This document shows positions 22,336 to 33,770 of a DNA stretch of 64,000 nucleotides, one piece after another. Both the position numbers and the translations under genes were made by a program. This stretch comes from Saussurea involucrata (Eukaryota > Streptophyta > Magnoliopsida > Asterales > Asteraceae). The notes below the pieces were generated by a model. That model was not told where the DNA came from and ran no database searches. It was given only the letters and a program-made list of their open reading frames with translations. The stretch lies in contig CM066321.1 of assembly GCA_033807775.1 (NCBI GenBank), forward strand, positions 235,964,350 through 236,028,349, written 5' to 3'. Position 1 is the stretch's first letter, and each line of letters starts with the position of its first letter.

Positions 22336-23467
22336 CTACAGAAAATAAAGGTCATTTTTTAGTAATTAGTTCTCAAAGTTTGAATAACCCTTAAAATTCA
22401 AAAATGAGCTAAGATCCATATTTCACTATTTCTCACGATCGGTCAATTCACAAACCATGAAAAATAGCTATTTAGTTCATAAGGGTTTTACCGAGCTCTT
22501 TTAAAATTAATGTCTTAAAATCATTTAAACAATTTTGAGTCGGTATAACTATATATATAACATTCTCTCAAGTTTAAATATTGAATAATCCATTTGAGTT
22601 TGATAACTTATCAATTTATTGTAAAACTATTCTAATTTACCGATTAAAAGAATTACGATTGTGTTATTAATTTTCCCTTTATAAAAACGTTACACTAATG
22701 ATAACTTATAATGATAAAGCAAATAAATAAAGAACGAAAAATAAAATGCAAACACAGTTAACCACATAACAAGCAAACAAATTCGGTACAACCCCTAATG
22801 GGGTTTTCGTGATCCCACACGGAAAACCCCGGTCAAACCATAAGGACACTGCCAAGGCTCCCACTAGCTCCGCCAACCGAGGTGGACTCCAGGACGCCGT
22901 CTTCGATTCCTTCGGTCTTCGAACAAAAAAATCTAATCTAATGCTATACTAGGCTAAAATATTTAACCTAACTATTTCATTACAACTGAAATTAAAAACC
23001 ATACGCATATCGTATAAAAATTACAAAATCCACATAAATTACCCACTTTAATTTCTGAAAAATTAAAACAACACACAACATGGGTCCAACGGGCCTATAC
23101 TGAATCTAACAAGAGAACACAACCAAACAGGCTTGGGTCCAATAAGCATAAACAAAGAAAACAAAATTGGGCCAAAGCCCGGTCAATGCCACGGGGACTT
23201 TCAGCCCATAGCCCATGAAAAACCCTAAAGTCAATTACTCGGAAAACATTAGGGCCAGCTAAAAACCATCACCGAAAAAGAATTAGGGCCGGCCAAGCCG
23301 CACCGTGGTTCACGGCACACTAGGGCGTCAGTCACGACGGCACCGCACGGCCTAAGGCGTACGCCGGCGGCTACGGTGGTGGCGCACAGCGGCGATCGAC
23401 GAGGGTGTTGTTTTTCAAGTTTTGACCGTTTTTGTTCCAATTTTATGCCCTATCACATTGTAACGGG
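22336..23467 (-). other. Long leader of the Tork-like copia
   Basis: About 1.1 kb between primer site and gag start without convincing coding sequence. The part near gag is AT-rich. The part at 22790-22920 and especially 23270-23400 is GC-rich with CGGCGG-like words, unusual for this window. It could be a structured leader or captured sequence. Confidence 0.5.
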
Positions 23468-23479
23468 GCTCTTGTACCA
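23468..23479 (-). promoter_or_regulatory. Diverged primer binding site of the Tork-like copia
   Basis: Minus strand TGGTACAAGAGC versus TGGTATCAGAGC: only a few differences from the initiator tRNA-Met site, one base from the proposed LTR end. Confidence 0.6.
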
Positions 23480-23480
23480 C

Positions 23481-24820
23481 TGAAGGGTTTCGACGGGATC
23501 GCGGCGGAAATAAACATACATATAAAATAAACCGTGAAACCCTACAAGCTCGGATCCGTTACTAATGTAAATAGGGATAGAAACCAAACCATAGAAGGTC
23601 AGAAAAACTACCTGGAGTGATGGAAATGGCGAGCTCGGAAACAAAAGAGGTCAAAGTAGACCTCCTCTAGCGGTATCCACACATGGGAACGATTCGTCCC
23701 CGAACGGTTGCTAGCCCTTGTAAACCGAAAACCCGATACACAAAATTCGGTTTTGTGTGTGTGACCACGACGGCGCACCAAGGAGAGGGGAGGGAGGAAA
23801 GATTTTGGTGTTTTGTTTGCTTGCTTGAATGAATACTTAACCTAAACCTAAACTACTTTGGATTAAGTAACCCCTTTCATTATTATGGATCGAGCCTCAT
23901 TTTGGTTTAGCTTAAACCTTAACTTCGGCCTTAAGCTTCTGATTAATTATTAGCTACTAATTAATACTTAGACCATCCGCACCCTGCAAGACCAAACTCC
24001 TTTCTAAAGTGTCACGTCAGTTTTGCAATAACATCTTCCACACCCATGCAAGACCAAACTCTTTTCTAAAGTAATAAATTATAATATAAATAATATAGAT
24101 AATTATAATATAACTAATAAATTAATTATAAAATATAGATAACTAAAGTTTTACTTTTGTTTTCTTTTACTATATTTTGTGTAAATATAATTTAGTTAAC
24201 AAATAAAATACATGAATATATTGAAAGCATGCAACGTTTACTAAAATACAAATATTACACAAAATACACAATAAACATTACATTTTTTAAAATAAAGCGT
24301 GGGTAAGAAATTTTAATAAAAATATAATGTTCAAATAAACTAATAAATGAATTAAATTTAATAAACATATTAATAATTAATGTTTAAACAAATAAATTAA
24401 ATTAAACAAAAATGGATTTGTTTAATGTATATTTGTTTGTGAAAGGCCTTTCTAATTGTGAAATGATTTGCTACACTTGCAAGACCTTGCAAGACACATG
24501 GCATGTCATGTCATCTTGCAAGGCCTTGTGCAAGACGTGTGTGGATGCTCTTAGACCTTTTAAAAGTAAACATTGCTTTTAGATATTGGGCTTTTGGCTT
24601 AATTAGTTATTAGGCCTAATATTTATATAATAGCATAATTATATTTTCACACACTTTATAATTATCATCCTAATTATCTCTCTTTACAACTTGTAATTAA
24701 ACTTGGTTTACGACCATCGTGGTCAATTCGAGAACTATGTACTCTAATGCGTGCGACCCTCATATGTTCACTTTGACGTTAGCAGTGATTTTATGTGACG
24801 TAGGCATTGAGAAACCTACA
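23481..24820 (-). mobile_element. 5' LTR of the Tork-like copia (about 760 bp plus a 580-bp MITE)
   Basis: On the minus strand it would start TGTAGGTTTCTC at 24820 and end CCCTTCA at 23481, giving imperfect inverted ends TGTAGG/CCTTCA. At 24820 recognisable gypsy integrase coding ends exactly, which fixes the outer boundary. The predicted target duplication is AACCC (24821-24825). Confidence 0.6.
23971..24550. mobile_element. PIF/Harbinger-type MITE 1
   Basis: 580 bp flanked by TTA duplications (23968-23970 and 24551-24553). Imperfect terminal inverted repeats: left GACCATCCGCACC, right complement GAGCATCCACAC. AT-rich interior without a transposase. Internal subterminal repeats with TGCAAGACCAAACTC (two near the left end) and GCAAGACC/GCAAGACA words at the right end. 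The GAGCATCC terminus plus TWA target is the Harbinger/Tourist pattern. Confidence 0.75.
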
Positions 24821-26245
24821 AACCCTTTTCAGAATTTCAAACAGACCGATATATCTCGGTCTCAACTTTCCTTTGAGACTGAAACGTCTAATACCACGAG
24901 TTTGGGAAACCTTCAAGAATACCTTATCTCCCGGTTGGAACTGGATAGGTCGTCGTCGCTTGTCGGTGTAGCTCATTTGACGAGCCTGAGCCTCTTTCAT
25001 CATTTTATGTGCAAGCTCGACCTTCTCTGAAGTAACCTGTACCAATTCCGAGCCTACGAGAACACGTTCTCCGACTTCGTTCCAGCAAGTCGGTGTTCAA
25101 CATCTTCGGCCATAAAGTGCTTCCTATGGGGCAATGTCGATAATCGACTGCCATATATTATTATAGAAGAACTCGATCAGGTACAAGTAGTTATCCCAAC
25201 TCCCATGCCATTCCAACACACATGCTCGGAGCATATACTCCATTGTTTTAATCGTACGTTCATATTTCCCATCGGTTTTTGGATGACAGGCCGTAATAAA
25301 ATTCAAGCTTATGCCCTAAACTTTATGTAAACCTTTCAAAATTCGAGTTGTAAACCTTTCAAGTTTTTGGAATACTTCTTTTAGTTTATCTATTGACCAA
25401 GTTTGTTGGACATGAAGAAATGAGCCGATTTCGTCAGTTAGTCAACCACTATCCAAATTGCATTGTGTTTCAAAGTCGTGTCGGGCAATCTGACTACGAA
25501 ATCCATAGTTACGTGCTCTCACTTCCATATCGGAATGTTCAACGTTGGAGAAGACCACCCAAATGTTGATGCCAACTTTTAACTTGTTGACAAGTGAGAC
25601 AACAAGCTACGAAGTTGGCAATATCTTGCTTCATTCCGATCCACCAGAAATGGTTCTTCAAGTCACGACACATTTTTGTTTTGCCCGGGTGAACAAAAAG
25701 CTTAGAGTTATGAGCTCCGGTCAGAATTTGATGTTTAAACTCCGAGTTATTCGGAACACAAAGACGACCCCAAAACCACAACACGTGATCATCGTTGATC
25801 CTTAATTCTTAATTAAAACTCTCTCATGCATTATGGAAGTTTTCCCATAATTCACTATCATCTTGTTAGTATTCTTTGATCTGAGAGATTAAAGTCGATT
25901 CTACCGTTAGACCAGATAAGTATTCGTTTGCGAACTCGAACAGATTTCCAGTCCGAACTGTAAAATATCCAAAGCCAACTTCTTAGAAACAATTAAGAAG
26001 AAACTTGTTCCATAGTTTTACGACTTAAGGCATCAGCGACTACATTAGCCTTGCTCGGATGATACTGTATCTGAACATCGTAATCCTTTAGAAGTTTGAG
26101 CCACCTCCGCTGATGCATATTTAACTCTTTTTGGGTAAATATTTATTTAAAGATCTTGTGGTCGGTGAAAACTTCACATGTCTCGTTGTACAAATAATGG
26201 TGCCAAATCTTGAGTGCGAAGATAACCGCAGCCAATTCGGTGGAA
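24821..26245 (-). pseudogene. pol: Degraded Ty3/gypsy fragment: integrase to RNase H
   Basis: Minus-strand order from 26245 leftward: RNase H part (LAAVIFALKIWHHYLY, FTDHK, then YHPSKANVVADA), a linker with stops, the integrase zinc-binding domain at 25539-25784 (HPGKTKMCRDLKNHFWW, CLTCQQVKSWHQHLGG), broken core, the Glu block ACHPKTDGKYERTIKTM at 25124-25306, and the C-terminal PGDKVFLKV, KGKLRPRYIGLFEILKRV ending at 24821. Stops occur every few dozen codons. This is the oldest layer of the left nest. RT, protease and gag would be expected on the higher-coordinate side but are replaced by an unrelated LTR. Confidence 0.82.
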
Positions 26246-28057
26246 GCTTAAGATTTGTTTGGAGTCTAACTTTAACATAAATCTATTAAGGTGAGTTCTA
26301 GTTGATTTGGTAAACTATATACATGTCAAAATATCTCTATTTTGGGCTTTTAATACATTCCCACGAGTTTATTTCACATTTGATGAGTTTTGCGATTTTT
26401 GGGCATTTGGATATGTTTCGGGTCATAAATCTTGAAAGAATGTTTACAATGTGTATATTGGTTAATTTGATACATAAATCGTAAATGATGGTTCCAAAAG
26501 ATATTTTTGCATCACATGAGGTTTCTTGAGTATTTGGATAACTTGGGGCAAAATATTATCTGGATTCTTGGAACATATTGTTTGGGAGTATACCTAACTT
26601 ACATGCTTTTGATAATGAACATTTAGCCCTTTTGTCATAAGTGTATTAATCATTGATAACTGTCTTTCATTGGCGTTGTGGGAATTTTGAAAGTACAAAC
26701 CATGGGGTTTTTGACACTCTTGCTATTATGTGGTTTATAGACCTATTCATGTTATAGTTGTCATGTGTTCTTTAATTGTCTGGAAAACATGCATTTTTGG
26801 CTTAGGTGGTTTACATTGGCCTTATTTTTGGACATAACTTGCATTTATTGCAGTTTTGTTTGGAGATTATATGTTTATGAGTGTGGGCGACCAAAACCCA
26901 TGCGACCCCATAGGTCGCGTACGGGCCTGATGCATTAAATCCGATTGTTTTGCTTATTCCCTCATTTATTACTTCCAAACCCATTTTCTCTTCATGAATG
27001 CGATTTGTGAAATTTTTCTAGGTCATTTATTGTTTATCCCTATACATTTACTTGTTCCAAACATCAAGATTTCAAGTCTCTCATGAAGATCCAACTTCAT
27101 CCTCTCCATTTTTCTAGGGTTTTACCAGTTGCTTCGTTTTCTCCAAAAACCTACAATGTGAGTTCTAAAAGTTTATCAAAACTAGATACATGTCTAAATG
27201 CATATATCTAACATCTTTACATGTTTTATTTCAAGTATTTTATTCCTATTTGTTGATTTGATCTTTTACCCATATTTTGAAGGACTTTTGGACATTATTG
27301 GGTATTTTTGGAAAGAACTCCTATACTCGAAATATGATACATGTTATTTCATGCTTAGAATATCTTGGGATAATTATATGGAACTTTGTTCATATTTTGA
27401 CATATTTATACAAAATTACATTTTATGGGTTTATTGACCTAACTTGGGGATTTTGTCTATATGGGCTATGTCCATGTTTATAAGTGGACTTACAGACTTA
27501 TGATGTAGTTTATAAACATGATTTATGGAAATTATCTCATTATAGATTTGTTGGACATTTTCCATTTGGGATTTATGACTAAATGGACTTTCCAGGTGGG
27601 CACTAGGAGGATTTAGTCTTGCGGTGTTCCCTTTGGGGTAGACAATAAGATCTTCGCCCTTGAGGTGTTACCTTGGATGTAGACACTAAGTGTGTTGAGC
27701 CTTGAGGTGTTATTCACAAGAATAAACACTAAGGACAACCGACTCTTGAGGTGAAACTTGTTAAGTGGTCGTTAGAACACTTGGACTACAAGTCTTCAGT
27801 TGTTACGCGACAACGTTGTTTAAGTGGCATACTTTGGTGTTCCTTCCACTCTCAATGAATACGGGCCTCCCCCGTTGATTCCACCTAAATGTCGTATTTG
27901 GTTTACAAATGGTTTTCTTAACTACTTATATTGAAATTGTCTACTCATGTTCATGCTCACTAGGCTTTTTGGCCTAACACTTATTTTGGTGTTGGGATGC
28001 ATCTCATGTTCCGGTTTTTATTCAAAAATTTTGTAGTCACATTTTTGGGGTGTTACA
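26246..28057 (+). mobile_element. LTR C: plus-strand gypsy-type LTR, start truncated
   Basis: Ends TTTGGGGTGTTACA at 28057 with a primer site right after. Contents mirror the solo LTR at 28719: a hairpin GCGACC/GGTCGC (26902-26918), donor-like AATGTGAGTTCTA (27156), degenerate repeats of the TTGAGGTGTTA...GACACTAAG kind (27600-27760), and TAGGCTTTTTGGCCTAACACTT near the end. No TGTAAC start is visible; the sequence meets gypsy coding at about 26245. Confidence 0.65.
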
Positions 28058-28060
28058 AGT

Positions 28061-28072
28061 TGGTATTCGAGC
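28061..28072 (+). promoter_or_regulatory. Primer binding site behind LTR C
   Basis: TGGTATTCGAGC, close to TGGTATCAGAGC, three bases after the LTR end. It shows LTR C is a 5' LTR. Confidence 0.75.
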
Positions 28073-28718
28073 TTTAGTTTAACTAGGTGTAATTTTAGAA
28101 TGCATAGACTTAAGCTGTGAATTTTAAGGACTTTCACATAATTACACTTATTAAGGATTGTAACAATGGTAACGATAATTCTTTTGTGTAATATATTCAA
28201 AGTCTCATGTGGCCAATGATATTATGAATATATCGTTACGTAAGTTTGCTTGATATTGCTAACGTTGCGGTAATTAATGAATATAGTAGTATGTTTCTTC
28301 GTTAATCTTATAAAGAATTAACCGGTGTGATCATTTGTCATATGTGTGACAATTCATTATGGTGAATACAAGAAGCTGAGTGGTAGCCTAAGATGACGGA
28401 AATGATGCAAGTGTAACGACTTGAGAATATCCGAGGAGAACAGATAATGTACCAAACCCTCCAATACCACCAATGTTAGGAGGTAGAGTTATCATCATAC
28501 CAAGGGTGATGTAGCATAACAAACGCCACCCTTTGACCGAGTCTCCGAGACCATTCCTCATCACAGTGCCGACAAAGTGGCCATTTATCAATCACCTCCT
28601 AAACATCAGGTTGATAAAGATACTGCATCTGAGTCCTCCGATTCGGAACCTACCTCTACTGTGGTCAAAATAAAGGATCGTGGTACACAACCAATGCCAT
28701 CATCGGAATGTACACTCT

Positions 28719-30595
28719 TGTAACTCCCCGAATTTGAGTAAGTGTCTTCTTTATTTTAATCGATAACTCGGGTCACATTAAATCTTTGATTATCTTTAGT
28801 TTATATGTATAGATATACAAATATGCATATATATGTAAGGTTACAAGTTTTACCATTATACTAAAATGTTTAGGGTTCGGGTCCAAATAGAGAAATCGAA
28901 AGGACATGACACTTTGGGCGAGAATGCCAGCGAGAGTGCCCTTGACATCCTCGCAGTGTCACTCTCGCGAGAGAAGGATGACTCTTGGTACAATCGGGGT
29001 GAGTATGCTCGGCTAGAGTGCCTCGGTCATACTCGTAGGGCACTATCGGCAAGAGTTGGGTGGCCGTTACTATCTGGGAGAGAGTGCTCGACGATAGTGC
29101 CATGGTCACTCTTGCATGGCACTATCGCCCGCATAGTCCAGGAGGCTTTTAATCAAATTTGTTTTTATAGAAAAACACCTCACTTTCCTTATCAGTTTTG
29201 GAGCACGTTTTTCTCTCAACTAAAAGGCGATTTTTCACCCTCTTCTACTCCTCTCTCTTCATTGATTACTAAAGGAAGATTCAAGCATTTAATACCCTTC
29301 TACTAGAGCTCTGGAGTGTTTCTAGGGGAGCTTAGAGTTTTGACAAGCTTTAAGTTACCATCTCGATATCTAGGGTTTTCAACACTTTAAGGTTTTCACT
29401 TCACAAACCTAGAAGGTGAGTTCTACACTTATGTGCTTCTATAAATATGCTTGATTTTTGAATGTTTAACAAATGTGATAACATCTTGAGATTTTTACCT
29501 AAAATGGAAAATTAGGGTTTTCAGAGATATTTGACCTAAAATGTTGATTAAGGGTTTTGGGGGAAACATTTGACTTATAATAGTTCTAAACTTGAGTTTG
29601 TTGATCGTTTACTTGGCTATTTGTTAATTCATGGGAAACTCTAAAATGATGTAAAACTAAGGTGACAAGTATTTTACTATCTAACTTGGGAACTCTTGAG
29701 TATAAATTATATACTTACTATGTGATTTGGAATAACTTTGTAATATGATATTATGACGTGTTTTAACTATATGGGTTGAGCTTATGAGTTATGGAGCCCA
29801 AATTCCTTATGCATGATGAATTGAGAGAATTCCATATTGTTTATGAGTATGTCCATTTATAGATTCTAAAGAGTAAACACTAAAGGACCATCGATCATTG
29901 AGGTGAAACTTGTCTAGCTTGGGTAGGCACTGAGATTCAATGAGTCCTTGACGTATAACTCTTTGGAGTAGACACTAAAAGGTATATGAGGGTTTGAGGT
30001 GACGTCGGAGTGGTATGTGCACTAAAACCAGAACCCGAGGTGTAGTCCTAATAACATCATTAGGTGAATCCACTCACGTGTTCTCGTCACCTTGGTAGAA
30101 ACAGGTCTCCCCCGAATCAATAATTGTATCTTGTGTATATGTTCAGGTATGGGATATTGTGTGATTTGTGATTCATGGTAATAGGCTACCATTACTGATC
30201 GGGTAACATTAAATTGAGTAATTATGCCTTTCCATTTATATATTTTGTTTAAGATCACTAGGCTTCTAGCCTAACACTTGTTGTGTGTATATGGTTTATG
30301 CAGAACTAGGACAATTTGAGGTGTCGACCGATGCATTTAGAAGCACCTAAGGAGTTGGGCTTTTGGGAATCTTTTGTAAAGAGCGGTTCTTTTGGAGATA
30401 TAGTGACACCCATTTTAATCAAGTCGTCAATTAACTAGATTAAGTATGTTGTTATTCATATGTCTTATTTAAATGGATGTTATTGGTTGTATAAATTTCC
30501 CCATTTTGGGTTAAAGTTGTTTATAACAATTGGAAGTTTTATGTGTTTAAGTTAGAATTACCCTACTTTTTATGTTTAAATTTTAGGGTGTTACA
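28719..30595 (+). mobile_element. Solo LTR A (1877 bp) with target duplication ACTCT/ACTCC
   Basis: Starts TGTAACTCCCCG and ends AGGGTGTTACA; flanks ACTCT (28714-28718) and ACTCC (30596-30600) match four of five. No primer site or purine tract adjoins it. It carries a GC-rich island with repeated GAGAGTGCC/GGCACTATCG words (28900-29130), a 12-bp inverted repeat (29092-29127), donor-like AAGGTGAGTTCTA at 29414, a degenerate GACACTAA repeat zone (29875-30030) and acceptor-like TTTATGCAG at 30303. Confidence 0.85.
29092..29127. repeat. Perfect 12-bp inverted repeat in solo LTR A
   Basis: CGATAGTGCCAT (29092-29103) and ATGGCACTATCG (29116-29127) separated by 12 bases: a strong potential hairpin a little upstream of TTTTTATAG near 29156. 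Confidence 0.85.
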
Positions 30596-31147
30596 ACTCC
30601 CGAGCCATAGCCGACACCGAAATGTAAGCGGGTAAGTGCGTCGTCGTCTAAGAAACGTAAGCGTCCATGGAGCCGTTATCATTTAACGGCACGTTCTCGA
30701 CCACGTACAAGGTCTGCATTTAACCGCCTCCCAAAGACAGGTATACCCCTCTCCCTACTTCTAAAATGTTAATGGAATGTGGGTTCGATGCTAGTTGATC
30801 GAATCATTTTGCACTTCAAGCATCATTTAGTGGCACATGGTTACGATAACATGATACCACACCCCGGTAAAGCGAACGCTTCACGACTTAGGGGATATTA
30901 TTCGGTTGTGGCTAATACCGAAGGGACTAGAGTTTCTATAAGGGGTAAGCGGGTCACTTTTCTCACACATTCTTTGTCTTGGATTTTTAAGGTTGCTTGT
31001 ACCAATGCCCAAGTTTTTGCCACTTTTTGACCCCCACAAGTTATTTACACTTAACATGGAAGCCAACCTTTGGTTCTAGTTTTTAAGGCATAATCTGTTA
31101 CATACGGCTTATGATTGCACACTCTCCCGAGAGAAATGCATATTATT

Positions 31148-32000
31148 TGTTGGTCCCGATACGGGTTCTACAAGGGTTTAGTTTATAGGAGGGATGAATA
31201 CAAACACCCAATTTTTAAGTTTTAAATTTGTTTAATGATTATTGAGAAAATCAAAAACATAATTTACAGTTTGTTGCAAAAATAGATAAGGTAAACCTAA
31301 TCTAAACAAACTAAGATTACAAAGAGAAGAACTTTGCATGTAGAAGAGAGATGCAAAGCTTTTAGAAGATAGAAGAGATGGATCATTCAAAATAAGGGAG
31401 TTCACTTCTATTTATACCTTATGCATTTAATGCATGTCATAGGGTACAATCCACGTGTCCATATGGTATTGGCTTCATGATTTTGACTTTATCCTTTGCA
31501 TGTTTTTGGCCGAATTCATGAACAACTGTGGCAGAGAGTTGGTGTACGATTATGGACGAAAGCAAACTTGCTTTTGTATTTTCGTACAGATTGTGCAGAG
31601 ATTAAGACAAACATATCTTGAATAGCAAGGTTTATGATCAGCTATAGCTGAGGACCATTTCTCAATGATCACACGTGGTGGTTTCAGCTATCACTGAAGC
31701 TTGATCTTGATTTGCCATGCATTTGTAGACTTGTCTTAGTTTCACTAAATACAGCTTCAGATCATGAGTAGATTTGTCTCTTTTATAAGCTTGATCTTCT
31801 ACTTTAGCTGAGAGATTCTTTCAGCATGCGGCTTATCTTCAAGTATTACAACTAACTGTTTACAAAAGAAGCACTCAGCGGTCACTGAATAGACTCGGTC
31901 TCATCGCTGATGCTGAGACTATTAGAGTTTACAACAGTTGATGTAATTTAAACTAAGTATAAGGATCGTCATCAAATCACTAAGAGAGTTTGGATCAACA
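31148..32000 (-). mobile_element. Solo LTR B, copia type (853 bp), target duplication TTATT
   Basis: Minus strand: TGTTGATCC start, GGGACCAACA end, inverted ends TGTTGATCC/TGTTGGTCC. Flanked by TTATT at 31143-31147 and 32001-32005. TATAAATAG at 31408-31416 (minus). Clearly the same family as the LTR at 39113-39936 in opposite orientation. Confidence 0.88.
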
Positions 32001-32344
32001 TTATTGTACTGTATTTTGAAGGAATTTCCTTTCGATTTTGAAACTATACCGTACGATGCTCTCACCCTTGCTATTTCACGGTCACCAACAACATCAAAGG
32101 ACTGATGATCTCTGTCACATCTATCGCTGCATATACGACCACCATCTCCTTCAAGACCGCTGAAGTACGTACCTCCCTTAACTATCTGAAAGATGGTCTT
32201 GCAAATAAATCTTATGTTGCTGCTCTCTGCTCTCTTCAATCCTAAGTTTCTTAGATTCAGACTGGCCTGATCTCCAACACTTATGCCATCAAGACCATTC
32301 ATAGTTCTCTTACCACGCTATCTAGAAGTCTCAACAACAAAATG
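32001..32344. other. Short stretch between two solo LTRs
   Basis: A minus-strand frame of 126 codons spans 31922-32302 but begins inside the neighbouring LTR and matches no family I know. Probably leader of the LARD-type element whose reading frame starts at 33231. Confidence 0.35.
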
Positions 32345-33227
32345 TGTTAGCTCCAATATTCTGAAATATTAGAAGTATTGAAAAATGGCCAAGTACAGAA
32401 GAACTTCCACAGAAGCTCTGCTGAGTACAACAAAAGCTCTGCCAGGCATCTCAGAAGAATAAAAGGAAGTTTGATCAAGAGTGATTAAAGACCGAAGAAA
32501 CTACAGAAGGACGCTTTCAGAAGACCAAGACCGCAGAACCTCTGTTACCATTAACAGAGCCTCTGCGGATAATATCAAAATACAAGGAACCCAGTGAAGA
32601 CTACTCTACAAAGGACAAACCACAGAACCTCTGTCACCCTTGACAGAGCCTCTGCGGTTCAGACTGAAGACTTGGAAGATATTTATAATATCTTACCACT
32701 GTTGAAGAAATATCTTGCTACTATTCCTAGGACCTATCCATCAACTTGCATGATAGCATGCCATGTCCAACTTCAACACGTGTCAAAATTTGAGTGGACT
32801 CAATAGGGCTTAGTACAACATAGACGTCTGCGGCATTTAATGCAATACAATACGTACAACTATTCATGTCGTCCGATCAACAGTAGCTTATACTTTATGG
32901 TCCCCTTAGAGTAGTATAAAAGGAAGTCTAATGTTTAGTTCTTCCTAACAGAACAGTTAACAGAAAAGTCATCAAGAACACACAGCTTATGCACATTTAG
33001 AGTCATATCTGTTTAAAGCTTTGCATACTCACTGTTCTTAAATCTGTTCTTGCTATATATTGAAACTCAGTAAACCTTGAGATATCATATTCTGATCACT
33101 GTTTATTTATATTTTGTATTGTTTCTATACAAACTTATCTGTTAGTTCTTCAAATACGCTTCTGCATCAAACATAAACTCGAACTAATAGATCTGTTAAT
33201 CTTGTCTAAGCAAAACAGGAACCAACA
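32345..33227 (+). mobile_element. Solo LTR D, copia type (883 bp), target duplication AAATG
   Basis: Starts TGTTAGCTCC, ends GGAACCAACA; flanked by AAATG at 32340-32344 and 33228-33232. TATAAAA box at 32915-32921. Repeated CAGAACCTCTG and GCTCTGC words at 32400-32650. The right duplication supplies the start codon of the following frame, so LTR D sits exactly before that ATG. Confidence 0.88.
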
Positions 33228-33457
33228 AAATGGCTAACCATGATGAGACGCTGAAGGATATTCTTTCAATCCTTAGGCAACCAACTGCAGTTGCTCCTCT
33301 ACCAGCACCTTCATTCACTGAAGACGATCGTCAAAATATGCAGATGGCAGTTGAGTTTTGAGTTCTTGTCACCTCATCTTATGTTGAACTTGAAGATGAG
33401 GTGCACCAACTGAAAGCGTCTAAGCCTTCCTTTGATGATGACAAATAGAAGGATAAA

Positions 33458-33770
33458 TGTGAGTTCCCAGATCTAGCACTCAAACACAATAATATCTAGA
33501 GAGAAAGTCATCCATGTATTGATCTTCAAAGTACAAATGACATGAACATTAAGTGTTTCTCTAAAGCTCTCTTCCAACAACTCTCTAGATTTTCTCTCGA
33601 CCTCTTTTTAGAAATAAGCTAACAAAACCTATTTATACCACCTAATTACAAAGCTTTAAACACTAAAGCTAGTTTGACTTTTCCCTTGACTTAGACTTTC
33701 TTTGACTTTTAAAATGTTTGACATTATTCAAGACTTTACAATAAATCTTGAATACAATAATGCTCTAACA
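33458..33770 (-). mobile_element. 3' LTR of the gag-only element
   Basis: 313 bp; minus-strand TATAAATAG at 33629-33637. The purine tract (AAAGGGGGAGAA on the minus strand) adjoins at 33771-33783. Confidence 0.93.

Larger units (their letters stand above)
18905..24820 (-). mobile_element. Tork-like Ty1/copia element, RNase H end and 3' LTR outside window
   Basis: Minus-strand order from right to left: 5' LTR (23481-24820 with a MITE inside), diverged primer site, long leader, gag, protease, integrase, RT. RNase H is cut off at 18905 by the SIRE-like copia. Multiple stops and substitutions show an old, dead copy. It entered the integrase C-terminus of a gypsy element at 24820/24821. The clade name is a guess from motif style. 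Confidence 0.75.
28073..31147 (+). mobile_element. Internal remnant of the LTR C element, split by a solo LTR
   Basis: Two pieces, 28073-28718 and 30596-31147, join across the solo LTR. No gag, pol or other family motif was recognised in either. A plus-strand frame of 83 codons at 30779-31030 (for example RLRGYYSVVANTEGTRVSI) has no family I can name. The piece ends at the next solo LTR. Confidence 0.4.

Noticed and set aside
24719..25030. 103-codon plus-strand ORF
   Set aside because: Antisense shadow of the gypsy integrase C-terminus and copia LTR border.
28866..29306. 146-codon plus-strand ORF in solo LTR A
   Set aside because: It spans the GC-rich palindromic island within an LTR; no recognisable domain.
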